DNA of 8,968 bases from positions 1 through 8,968 of the forward strand of contig JAHHLP010000125.1 of assembly GCA_018679295.1 (NCBI GenBank), read 5' to 3'. The DNA comes from Rhodothermia bacterium (GTDB taxonomy: Bacteria > Bacteroidota > Rhodothermia > Rhodothermales > JABDKH01). Positions 1 through 6,926 of the stretch are shown here, piece by piece. The position numbers and the translations under genes are program-made. The notes under the pieces are model-generated. The model was given only the letters and a program-made list of their open reading frames with translations. It did no database searches and was not told the DNA's origin. The number at the start of each line of letters is the position of its first letter. Positions within the stretch are counted from its first letter, which is position 1.

Positions 1-1705
1 ATCCGATTCGATCCGCACGCGGGCCTCTCGATCCGCAGCGGGGAACGACGAGGGGGCAACGGCCCGAGGCCTTGTGGAAGCGTTCGTCGACGGGCTCCGC
101 GCGGGTCACGCGCAACCGTTCGAGCACGACGAACTGCTCGTCACTCGCGTCGAGCGAATCATCTCAGAGCCCATCAGCGCCGAGCGGCTGTATGCTCGGC
201 TGAAGCGGTCGGGCGAGGAGGCTCTCGGCACTTACTCACTGTATTCCGATGTGCTTGACGGGTTGAACGTAGATTTTTTCGCGCTCGACCGGCAGATACC
301 TGCTGTTTTCACTCAGGACGGGTGGGACGGTTTCGTCGAGAATCGCATCGAGACGGAAAGCGAAGACCCCAATCGTGATGATTGGGTCATTGCGTCGCGA
401 GACGTATCACCCGAGTCCGAGACCTCCTCCAACGAAGTCCACAATCGGATGACGAACCTGTACATGGAGGAGTACGGTGCGACCTGGCACGCATTCCTGA
501 CCGGCATTGAATATCAAGCTCTGCGTGACGTTGATGCCGCCGCAAGAAGGCTGATAAGTCTCGGAGACCCTGACCGCTCTCCGATACTATACATCCTTGC
601 GAAGGCGACCTACAACACGTTCGGATCCGGCTCACTGATGGATCAGGCCACCGAGCAACTCGACGGAGATGGCTCGAGTAACCCGGTTAAACGCCGGTTC
701 AAAGCGCTCCACGAATTGAATGCTCCGGGAGCCGCGACCGGGACGGCCGATGCCAGTCTCATTCAGGCCCTCAGCGTTCTAGGACGTCTTGGAGAGACGC
801 TGGAGTCGATCAAGACCGACGGATCAAGGATTGCCGAGCTTGCCGCCGACGTCATCGACCAGCGGGGCGGCGAGCTCGCTACGGCGAGAGAAGAAATTCG
901 ATCGTCGTTGTCCACTTTGCACCCTTCAATCCGAGACCAGCTGTTCGATCGGCCGATCGTTCTCGCATGGCAGGCAATTCTGAACTCCAGCCAGGATTAC
1001 CTAAACCAACGCTGGCAGGATGAGGTCTATGACGAGTTCCGGTCCAAACTGGCCGGCCGGTTTCCGGTAGACCAGGCGTCGATTACGGACGACGTTCCGA
1101 TCGACGATTTCGAGCGTTTCTTCCGGCCAGCCCAGGGCACCATTAGCAGCTTCTACGCTGAAGTCTTGGAGCCTTTCCTCAGAGACGACATGAGGACTTC
1201 ACGGACTTGGCTCAACCAGGGTATCGCGATCTCGGCGGTCACATCGGATGCCTTAAATGGAGCCGATAGGATTGGGGAGGCGCTCTTTGAGGGCGAGGCA
1301 CTCCGCCTCACGTTCGAGCTGACACCGGAGCTTCCTAACTACGCGAACGCTAATGCGCCGCGCGCCTCACAGTACAACATTGACGTTCATGGTCAGATGT
1401 CCACATACACCATGGGACGACCCATCTCCAGTACCATTCAGTGGCCTGGCAGCCCGGATGCCCGACTCCGCGTATCGACTCAGCAGGGCGAACTCGACCC
1501 GATCCAGTATTCTGGCCACTGGGCCTGGTTCAAACTGATCAGGGCGGCAGATCGCACGCGGGTCAACTCAACGCAGTACGAATTCCGTTGGGATGTCGGC
1601 CGGGGAGTAGTGGCCAGATATAACGTGAGTACACGACAGGCGGCCAACCCCTTCGCCGATACCCGCAGCTTCTTCGAGATCAGAGTACCATCGAGACTTG
1701 ACTAG
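1..1705 (+). CDS. tssM: TssM (IcmF family) T6SS membrane-complex protein, C-terminal part, 5' end outside window
   Basis: The reading frame is open from base 2 with no stop, giving about 567 codons, so this is the C-terminal half of a protein that is usually about 1100-1200 residues. A GTG at 74 is only an internal codon. TssM is the inner-membrane anchor whose periplasmic domain spans the envelope in the TssJLM complex; the N-terminal membrane segments and NTPase domain lie off the window. Family signs in order are: a helical segment around 530-640 with the 'SPILYILAKAT' pattern; 'NQRWQDEVYDEFRSKLAGRFPV' type helices near 1006-1070; 'DFERFFRPAQGTISSFYAEV' near 1109-1160; and the beta-rich C-terminal domain with 'IQWPGSPDARLRVS' and 'YSGHWAWFKLIRAADRT' (about 1435-1560). 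The stop at 1703-1705 is 18 nt before tagF and in the same frame. Assignment is firm; only the start is missing. Confidence 0.95.
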   Translation, partial: SDSIRTRASRSAAGNDEGATARGLVEAFVDGLRAGHAQPFEHDELLVTRVERIISEPISAERLYARLKRSGEEALGTYSLYSDVLDGLNVDFFALDRQIPAVFTQDGWDGFVENRIETESEDPNRDDWVIASRDVSPESETSSNEVHNRMTNLYMEEYGATWHAFLTGIEYQALRDVDAAARRLISLGDPDRSPILYILAKATYNTFGSGSLMDQATEQLDGDGSSNPVKRRFKALHELNAPGAATGTADASLIQALSVLGRLGETLESIKTDGSRIAELAADVIDQRGGELATAREEIRSSLSTLHPSIRDQLFDRPIVLAWQAILNSSQDYLNQRWQDEVYDEFRSKLAGRFPVDQASITDDVPIDDFERFFRPAQGTISSFYAEVLEPFLRDDMRTSRTWLNQGIAISAVTSDALNGADRIGEALFEGEALRLTFELTPELPNYANANAPRASQYNIDVHGQMSTYTMGRPISSTIQWPGSPDARLRVSTQQGELDPIQYSGHWAWFKLIRAADRTRVNSTQYEFRWDVGRGVVARYNVSTRQAANPFADTRSFFEIRVPSRLD

Positions 1706-1723
1706 CAAACGACCAGCAGGAGC

Positions 1724-2704
1724 GTGACGGAAGTACCGAACATTTCCTTCTTCGGGAAGACGCCCTCGCACGCCGACTTTGTCCGGTACAATACGGCGAG
1801 CGACACGCACCGTTCGATCGATCGTTGGATTCAGTCCGGCCTTATTGCCGCTCAACAAAAGAACGCCGACACACTCATCGAATCGTATGACGCAGCCGGC
1901 GCCTCCAACTTCGTCTTCTGGTCCGACGATCATGCCAACGTACTGGTAGGTGCGTTGAGGCCGAGTAGGGATTCAAGTGGGCGCCGATTTCCGTTCTTTG
2001 TAGCTACCGAATGGGCGCAGCCGAATCTGCGTTTGTCGCCGATTGCCCAACTTCCGTTTAGCTTTAAGAGTTTTTTCGATCTCACCTCGACGATCGTGAA
2101 TGATGTCGTTGACGGACGACTGCAGATTGCAGACCTATTGCAACAGCTTGAGGACACAACTGCACCAATCTATAAGGGCTTTGAACCGTCGCGTGCTTAC
2201 GGAGATGTGTTGCAGGAGATCGGTTTCAAGGAGTTCTGTGAGCAGTCTTGGGGAAGCTTTGAGGACGTCCGCAAATACGCGCTCTTCAAGAACTTATTTG
2301 ACCTGCTTTTACCACTAAGAGGAAAATGCCCGCCGCCGCTCGGCCTCGGAATAGTCTTTCCGCTGTGCGAAGACCCGCGTCTCGTCCGTGCAGGAGTCAG
2401 CTTCTGGCTCGAGTCTTGCCAGCGCATTACGGGATGCCCGCAAACATACCCGATGCTCATCTGGTCGAGAAGTGGAGCCCCGTTCGGGGCGGCACCGTCG
2501 CTTTACGTGAATATGGCCAAGGCGCCGGCAAGCGCCTTCCTGCAGACGCTGAGAGTTCCTACTGCCTGTGACGATGTCTTTCTTCTCGAAGACCTTGGTG
2601 GTCGTAGCGCGGCGGAGGTTGCGCTGTCGATCCCTGCTCTCTATGGTAGCCTGATCGAGTCGGAGGGGTTGTCCCTTTTGGACTTTGTTCAACGCCTTGG
2701 ATAG
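1724..2704 (+). CDS. tagF: TagF (SciT/ImpM family) post-translational regulator of T6SS
   Basis: The 326-residue product begins with the TagF signature: 'SFFGKTPSHADFVRY' at residues 8-22, followed by a helix ending in 'IDRWIQSGL' and then 'GALRPSRDSSGRRFPFFVATE' at about 76-96. TagF is cytoplasmic. In Pseudomonas it holds T6SS inactive by acting on the Fha scaffold, independently of the PpkA/PppA phosphorylation switch. The protein is longer than the roughly 220-residue Pseudomonas TagF. The extra C-terminal part (about 190-326, with 'PPLGLGIVFPLC' and 'PMLIWSRSGAPFGAAPSLYV') resembles the C-terminal half seen in longer family members and is not a PppA phosphatase fusion. The start must be GTG 1724, because the tssM TAG at 1703 lies in the same frame and no other start codon intervenes. 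The AGGAG at 1718-1722 is only one base from it, so initiation is probably inefficient or coupled to the end of tssM translation. No pppA or ppkA is visible in the window. Confidence 0.93.
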   Translation: MTEVPNISFFGKTPSHADFVRYNTASDTHRSIDRWIQSGLIAAQQKNADTLIESYDAAGASNFVFWSDDHANVLVGALRPSRDSSGRRFPFFVATEWAQPNLRLSPIAQLPFSFKSFFDLTSTIVNDVVDGRLQIADLLQQLEDTTAPIYKGFEPSRAYGDVLQEIGFKEFCEQSWGSFEDVRKYALFKNLFDLLLPLRGKCPPPLGLGIVFPLCEDPRLVRAGVSFWLESCQRITGCPQTYPMLIWSRSGAPFGAAPSLYVNMAKAPASAFLQTLRVPTACDDVFLLEDLGGRSAAEVALSIPALYGSLIESEGLSLLDFVQRLG

Positions 2705-2728
2705 TGGGGGATTTATAACGCTCGATTC

Positions 2729-2764
2729 ATGATTAGACCTGGACGGACAGTTGGCGGAAGCTGA
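2729..2764 (+). CDS. possible 11-codon ORF overlapping the tssA start (coupling ORF or frameshifted true start)
   Basis: ATG 2729 opens a frame of 11 sense codons closed by TGA at 2762-2764, overlapping the proposed TTG start of tssA by 14 bases. No good Shine-Dalgarno sequence precedes it. It could be a tiny ORF that delivers ribosomes to the weak TTG start, or a remnant of a true ATG start for tssA if one base is wrong or missing between 2732 and 2762. It may equally be chance, and nothing in the peptide suggests a function. Confidence 0.12.
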   Translation: MIRPGRTVGGS

Positions 2765-4421
2765 AGAACATACGGATGACGCCGCAGGCGTTGAGGTTGA
2801 GGCCGCATCGAGCGAAGCTGCGACAAGTGAGTCGGCTGCTGCCGGAGCCGAAGAGGCCTCCCAGCTAATCGAATCGCTTGCAAAGCCGATCTCGAAGGCC
2901 ACGCCGTGCGGAGAAAATGTCGCCTACGAAGAGGAGTTAGAGTCGATCAAGGATGAGATTGACAAGCTCAGTGAACACGACTATGAACTGGTTGCGCGCC
3001 TGTCGCAGAAGCTTCTGTCCGAAAAGACGAAGGACATCCTGGTAGCCTCTTATCTCGCCGTGGGGCTCACCATGACGCGTGGGCTGCCTGGACTGGCTGA
3101 GGGTGTGGGCGTACTGAATATGCTTTGCGATACGTATTGGGATGGTCTGTATCCGGCCAAGAGGAGAATGGCGGCGCGACGAAGTGCGCTTCAGTTCTTC
3201 GCCGAGAGGGCAACCGGGTTGCTCGAAGGGTGGCGACCCGAGGTATCAGATCGCGAACCTGTGGAAACTTCGTTGGCGCGTCTGGCACAGCTCCAGGAGT
3301 TCACTTTGAGCGAAATGGGAGAACACGCTCCCGTTCTCAGTGGGCTCAAGCGGGCGCTGGAGGAGATCCTGCGCCGACTGCCGAAGGACAAACCGGCTGA
3401 TGCGCCAACTCCGGCGCCGGATGCCGCTCCGACCAACGAATCAGCAGGACTAGACTCTTCGACCGCGGCGGCCGCACTGACCGAAATCAGTTCACCCACG
3501 GAGGCCAACACGGCCGTGACGAAAGCGTCATCGTTCCTGCGACAGAGCGACAAGACGAATCCCGTACCGTACCGGGTCCTTCGCGCGCTACGATGGAGCC
3601 AGATCAAGACCGAGCCGCCAAACGAGTCCGGAAAAACGAGAATCCCTGCCCCCCTGCAGCAGAGGCGGGCATTTCTCGAGGGGCTCCTCGGTGAGGGCGA
3701 GGCGGAAAAACTCGTCGAGGAGGGAGAGGCTTCTTTTCAGGCTGGCTCCTTTCATCTTTGGCTCGACCTGCAGCGGTTGTTGGCCGAGGCGATGAGCGTG
3801 CTCGGCCAAGACTATCTTGCGGCGCGCCAGGCCGTCGTTGAGGAGACAGCAATCCTCATCCGTCGACTTCCTTCCCTTCCCTCGCTGACGTACTCAGACG
3901 GTACAGCGTTCGCGAGCGGGTTGACGGAGGAATGGTTGCAAGCCGAGGTCGTGAACGCGCTCACCGGCTCGGAGGCTGTCCAATTGGCGGCGGTGACGTC
4001 GAGTGATCAGCCCGGAGAGCTCCAAGAGCAGCAGAAGGAGGCGACCAAGAAATTACAGAAGGGCGATCTGGCTGGAGCGCTCGCCATCATGCAAGAAGGC
4101 TCCGACCGGGACAAGTCTGCAAAGGATCGCTTCAGGAGGCAATTGTATCTGGCCTCGCTTTGCATGAAGGGCGGCAAGGCGGCGGTAGCGAGGCCCATCC
4201 TGGAGAACCTGGACAAAGATATCGTTGCACACGGCCTCGACTCTTGGGACCCGGACCTGGCTCTCGAGGCGTGGTCGCAACTGTACAGTTGTTACCGGGC
4301 GATAACGAAAGCGGCTGCTGCTGCTGAGAAGGCGGCGCTGAAAGAGGATACCGAGGACATCTTCGAGAAAATCGTTCGCCTTGACGCCGGGTTCGCCCTG
4401 TCGCTGTCAGGCAAGAAATAG
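2751..4421 (+). CDS. tssA: TssA, long VasJ/VCA0119-type T6SS tail and baseplate coordinating protein
   Basis: The 556-residue product carries an ImpA_N domain at about 38-160: 'LAKPISKATPCGENVAYE', then 'KDILVASYLAVGLTMTRGLPG', then 'YWDGLYPAKRR'. A Pro/Ala/Ser/Thr-rich linker runs from about 212 to 260. The VCA0119-type part follows, with 'NPVPYRVLRALRWSQI', 'FHLWLDLQRLLAEAM' near 335 and 'DGTAFASGLTEEWLQAE' near 383-399. The C-terminus (about 425-540) is helical and repeat-like ('KLQKGDLAGALAIMQ'). TssA binds baseplate and tail components and coordinates tube and sheath growth in the cytoplasm. The first 37 residues are an acidic Ala/Glu low-complexity extension. The start is uncertain: the frame has an upstream stop at 2730-2732 and offers only TTG 2751 or CTG 2739, with no ATG before the conserved domain and only weak Shine-Dalgarno matches. 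An ATG at 2729 opens an 11-codon ORF in another frame that ends at 2764, so a coupled start or a sequence error here is possible. Confidence 0.93.
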   Translation: MAEAEEHTDDAAGVEVEAASSEAATSESAAAGAEEASQLIESLAKPISKATPCGENVAYEEELESIKDEIDKLSEHDYELVARLSQKLLSEKTKDILVASYLAVGLTMTRGLPGLAEGVGVLNMLCDTYWDGLYPAKRRMAARRSALQFFAERATGLLEGWRPEVSDREPVETSLARLAQLQEFTLSEMGEHAPVLSGLKRALEEILRRLPKDKPADAPTPAPDAAPTNESAGLDSSTAAAALTEISSPTEANTAVTKASSFLRQSDKTNPVPYRVLRALRWSQIKTEPPNESGKTRIPAPLQQRRAFLEGLLGEGEAEKLVEEGEASFQAGSFHLWLDLQRLLAEAMSVLGQDYLAARQAVVEETAILIRRLPSLPSLTYSDGTAFASGLTEEWLQAEVVNALTGSEAVQLAAVTSSDQPGELQEQQKEATKKLQKGDLAGALAIMQEGSDRDKSAKDRFRRQLYLASLCMKGGKAAVARPILENLDKDIVAHGLDSWDPDLALEAWSQLYSCYRAITKAAAAAEKAALKEDTEDIFEKIVRLDAGFALSLSGKK

Positions 4422-4747
4422 AAGAACTTGATTCGCAGTACTGATGCGAGATTGTCAAGATATCACGGCCGGGAGCTAGCCGCGGGTGCCACATCATGTT
4501 GCTTTTTTCATCCTAATGATTACTTTGAGCCCAATAATAAGGAGGGCCGGCGCGAGCATGCTCAAGTATGGATTTTACGGGTCATGCCGGGGTCGGTGTG
4601 CTGGTCGGTCATTTAATTGTGCGCCGTGATGCTATCTCGCGGTCGCAGACAGATGGCGGGAATCGTGTGTCCGACCGCAGATGCGCGGAGTTGCCTATGA
4701 CACGAGCCGGTCTCGTCCCGTCGTACGAAAAAGAGAGGCGATAGAAA
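4422..4747 (+). promoter_or_regulatory. 326-nt non-coding region between tssA and tssB, probable promoter region of the sheath-tube operon
   Basis: This is the only gap over 300 nt and separates the tssM-tagF-tssA block from the sheath/tube/baseplate block, so it is the natural place for the promoter of tssB onward. Ten bases after the tssA stop there is a weak hairpin (TCGCA 4433-4437 with TGCGA 4445-4449, no U-run). An AT-rich patch covers about 4498-4541. Within it, TTG at 4499-4501 is followed 19 nt later by TACTTTG (4521-4527), which loosely resembles the Bacteroidota-type TTTG/TAnnTTTG promoter; no good sigma-70 pair was found. AAGGAGG at 4539-4545 is a near-perfect ribosome-binding site with no obvious large gene after it. 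GCGGTCG 4639-4645 and CGACCGC 4672-4678 form a 7-bp inverted repeat with a 26-nt spacer, a possible operator or loop. The promoter assignment is inference from layout. Confidence 0.4.
4558..4629 (+). CDS. possible 23-residue leader peptide upstream of tssB, unknown function
   Basis: AAGGAGG at 4539-4545 precedes ATG 4558 by 12 nt, somewhat longer than ideal. The ORF ends with TGA 4627-4629. The peptide is small, cationic (one Lys, three Arg) and contains three Cys, starting 'MLKYGFYGS'. It has no recognisable family. It could be a translated leader controlling the downstream sheath operon, or the Shine-Dalgarno match could be accidental. A second, overlapping frame (ATG 4568 to TAG 4742-4744, 58 residues) ends three bases before the tssB start and in its frame, but has no ribosome-binding site at a usable distance and no recognisable protein character. 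Confidence 0.15.
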   Translation: MLKYGFYGSCRGRCAGRSFNCAP

Positions 4748-5266
4748 ATGGCAAAGAGCTTTCAACACGAAAAGCCACCCGCTCGAATCAACCTATTTCT
4801 TGAGGTTCAGAAGGGTGACGCGAAGAAGAAGGTCGAGCTTCCGCTTCGGATGTTGGTGACCGGCGACTTTGCCGGAAGCGAATCTGACACTCCGGTGGAA
4901 GACCGGGACATCATCAACATTAACAAGGACAATTTCGAGCAGGTGATGAAGTCGCATGACCTCGGCCTGGACTACGCCGTCGAGAACAAGCTGAAGGGCG
5001 AAGGTGACATGAAAGTGGACCTCAAGTTCGAAGGAATGGACGACTTCAGTCCGGAGTCCATTGCTAAGCAGGTACCCGAACTCAGCCGGCTACTCGCTGC
5101 GAGGAACCTCCTCCAGGACCTTCGCAACCGACTAATTAGCGTCGGAGATTTTCGAAAGAAGCTGGAGGAAGTGATATCCGACGAAAAGGCCCGTGCCGAG
5201 CTATTGGCCGAGTTAGACAAGGTAGTTCCCGGTGCGTCGGAAGAGTCGCCCGACGAGTCGGAGTGA
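4748..5266 (+). CDS. tssB: TssB (VipA/ImpB) T6SS contractile sheath small subunit
   Basis: The 172-residue product is a typical-length TssB. It shows 'ARINLFLEV' at 12-20, the conserved 'LPLRMLVTGDFAG' at 31-43, 'INKDNFEQVMKSHDLGLDYAV' in the middle, and 'LKFEGMDDFSPESIAKQVPEL' at about 92-112, followed by the helical C-terminus 'RLLAARNLLQDLRNRL'. TssB pairs with TssC to form the cytoplasmic contractile sheath around the Hcp tube. The C-terminus is strongly acidic ('SEESPDESE'). ATG 4748 is supported by AGAGAGG at 4732-4738, nine bases upstream, and by alignment of the N-terminus with the family. It is the first gene after the long intergenic region and lies 54 nt before tssC, so the two are almost certainly cotranscribed. 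Confidence 0.97.
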   Translation: MAKSFQHEKPPARINLFLEVQKGDAKKKVELPLRMLVTGDFAGSESDTPVEDRDIININKDNFEQVMKSHDLGLDYAVENKLKGEGDMKVDLKFEGMDDFSPESIAKQVPELSRLLAARNLLQDLRNRLISVGDFRKKLEEVISDEKARAELLAELDKVVPGASEESPDESE

Positions 5267-5320
5267 TCCTGCTTCCGTTATTCGTCACGTGATTACAAAT
5301 ACTTAATCAGGAGCTAGGCC

Positions 5321-6856
5321 ATGGCCAAATCGGAAGAAGCAGCATCGACGGGGGCTGAGGTAAAGACCGAAGAAACCAAGGAGAACGTACTGGACAGCAT
5401 TCTCTCCAAGGTGAACGTAGAAAGGCCGGACGAGGAGGTCAGTATTGAGCGTTTCAAGGACGTCTCTTCCGTGACTGAGAAGGATCGGTCTGGCATGATG
5501 GCTGCAGCTATCCGGGTCTTTGTCGAGGCCGTCGCTGATTTGGAGCAGCCGGTCGAGAAGATAGACAAGCACCTGCTAGACGGTCTCATTGCCGGAATCG
5601 ACGCCAAGATGAGTGCGCAGCTTGACCAAATCCTGCACAATGACAAGTTTCAGCAGCTGGAGTCGTCGTGGCGCGGACTCAAATTCATGGTGGATCGGAC
5701 AGACTTCCGAAAGAACGTCCGAATCGAGATGTTGAACGTGTCTAAGGACGACATGCGAGAATCGTTCGAAGACTCTCCGGAATTGATCCAGTCGCCGTTA
5801 TACCGAAAGATCTACAGCGGCGCATACGACCAGCCGGGAGCCGATCCGTACGCAGCGATCATATCCAACTACGAGTTCGATCACTCTGCGGCCGACGTCG
5901 CTCTCCTGTCAAACATCTCTAAGGTCTCGGCTTCGGCGCACTGTCCGTTCATTGGGGCAATCGGGCCGAAGTTTTTCGGCAAGTCATCGATGGAGGACTG
6001 GAAGAAGATTCCGGATCTGTCGGCGTACATGGAAACCGCTGACTTCGCGAAGTGGAACTCGTTCCGATCGTCAGACGACGCAAGGTACGTGGGCCTTGTT
6101 TTCCCCCGGTTCATGCTCCGTCTTCCGTACGGCGAAGAGAGCAGTCCGGTGAAGGCCTTCAACTACGAAGAGAACGTAAAAGGACCCGACCACGACAAGT
6201 ACCTCTGGGGAAATGCCTCGTTCGCTTTCGCGACGAACATGGTACGGGCGTTCCAGAGCGACGGCTGGAGTGTGCAGATAAGGGGGCCTCAGGCCGGTGG
6301 AATGGTCGAGGATCTGCCGGTGCACCTGTTCGACGTGGGAAAAGGCAAGCAGATGAAGATTCCGACGGAAGTCCCGATTGATGAAACGCTCGAGTTCGAG
6401 TGTGCGAACCTTGGGTTCATGCCACTGAGCCATTATCAGGGGCGGGACTACGCGTGCTTCTTCTCGGCCAACTCGTCCCAAAGGCCCGAGCTGTACGATG
6501 ATTCTGATGCGACGGCGAATAGCCGAATCAATTCTCGATTGCCGTACATCTTCCTTGCGTCTCGTATCGCGCACTATCTGAAGGTTATGCAGCGCGAGAA
6601 TATCGGCGCGACGAAAGACAAGCTGGTCATTCAGAATGAGCTTAACAAGTGGCTGAAGGGACTCGTCACGGAGATGGAGAACCCCTCTGCCGATCAGGTG
6701 GCCAAGTACCCGCTTCGCGCCGCCGAGGTAAAAGTACATGACATCGAGGACAATCCCGGGTTCTTTCGAGTGGAAACACTGATCAAACCCCACTTCCAGA
6801 TCGAAGGAATGGATGTAAGCCTTTCGCTGGTTGGGAAAATGCCGAAGGCCAAGTGA
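5321..6856 (+). CDS. tssC: TssC (VipB/ImpC) T6SS contractile sheath large subunit
   Basis: The 511-residue product is close to the usual 490-510 length. After an acidic N-terminus comes a predicted helix, 'ENVLDSILSKVNV' at 21-33, in the position where VipB carries its ClpV-binding helix. Core motifs follow: 'LESSWRGLKFMVDRTDF' near 112-128, 'ISNYEFDHSAADVALLSNIS' near 180-200, 'PRFMLRLPYG' near 262-271, 'YLWGNASFAFATNM', 'GFMPLSHYQGRDYACFFSA' near 365-384 and the C-terminal 'PHFQIEGMDVSLSLVGKMP'. TssC forms the bulk of the sheath with TssB and is recycled by the ClpV ATPase, which is not in this window. The start ATG 5321 has AGGAG at 5309-5313, seven bases upstream. A weak 5-bp inverted repeat (GATTA 5291-5295 / TAATC 5304-5308) sits just before that site. 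Confidence 0.97.
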   Translation: MAKSEEAASTGAEVKTEETKENVLDSILSKVNVERPDEEVSIERFKDVSSVTEKDRSGMMAAAIRVFVEAVADLEQPVEKIDKHLLDGLIAGIDAKMSAQLDQILHNDKFQQLESSWRGLKFMVDRTDFRKNVRIEMLNVSKDDMRESFEDSPELIQSPLYRKIYSGAYDQPGADPYAAIISNYEFDHSAADVALLSNISKVSASAHCPFIGAIGPKFFGKSSMEDWKKIPDLSAYMETADFAKWNSFRSSDDARYVGLVFPRFMLRLPYGEESSPVKAFNYEENVKGPDHDKYLWGNASFAFATNMVRAFQSDGWSVQIRGPQAGGMVEDLPVHLFDVGKGKQMKIPTEVPIDETLEFECANLGFMPLSHYQGRDYACFFSANSSQRPELYDDSDATANSRINSRLPYIFLASRIAHYLKVMQRENIGATKDKLVIQNELNKWLKGLVTEMENPSADQVAKYPLRAAEVKVHDIEDNPGFFRVETLIKPHFQIEGMDVSLSLVGKMPKAK

Positions 6857-6926
6857 GGCAAATCCGATGTGGTTCAGTCGTACCCATGCAAACTAATACT
6901 AATACAAATCCGTAGGAGGTCTTCCT
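6857..6926 (+). promoter_or_regulatory. tssC-hcp1 spacer with paired CAAATCCG repeats and an ACTAAT tandem repeat
   Basis: This 70-nt spacer carries CAAATCCG at 6859-6866 and again at 6905-6912, the second copy ending one base before the hcp1 AGGAGG. Between them lies an A/T-rich tandem repeat (CTAATA at 6893-6898 and 6899-6904) that contains two TAATAC boxes resembling a -10 element, but no convincing -35 at the right distance. It may be a local regulatory leader for hcp1 or an internal promoter; the sequence alone does not decide. Confidence 0.3.

Noticed and set aside
2684..2719. TTGTTC and TATAAC as a promoter before tssA
   Set aside because: The spacing of 23 nt is too long for a sigma-70 promoter, and the position inside a tight gene block makes an internal promoter unnecessary.
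2315..2902. 195-residue minus-strand frame across the tagF-tssA junction
   Set aside because: It is antisense to conserved parts of both genes, and its Ala/Ser-rich start simply mirrors the Glu/Ala repeat of tssA.
4466..4510. Possible intrinsic terminator after tssA (CGGC...GCCG followed by TTTTTT)
   Set aside because: The stem is only about four pairs and the T-run lies well beyond it, so it does not meet the shape of a terminator.
4428..4616. TTG-started 62-residue frame after tssA
   Set aside because: No ribosome-binding site, no recognisable motif, and it crosses the AT-rich putative promoter patch.
4568..4744. 58-residue frame ending three bases before tssB, in the tssB frame
   Set aside because: The AAGGAGG at 4539-4545 is 22 nt from its ATG, the composition does not look protein-like, and tssB has its own good ribosome-binding site and a family-consistent ATG. 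It is most likely chance.
6071..6793. 240-residue open frame on the minus strand inside tssC
   Set aside because: It is fully antisense to a strongly conserved TssC coding region and shows no family features; it is a by-product of the codon composition of tssC.
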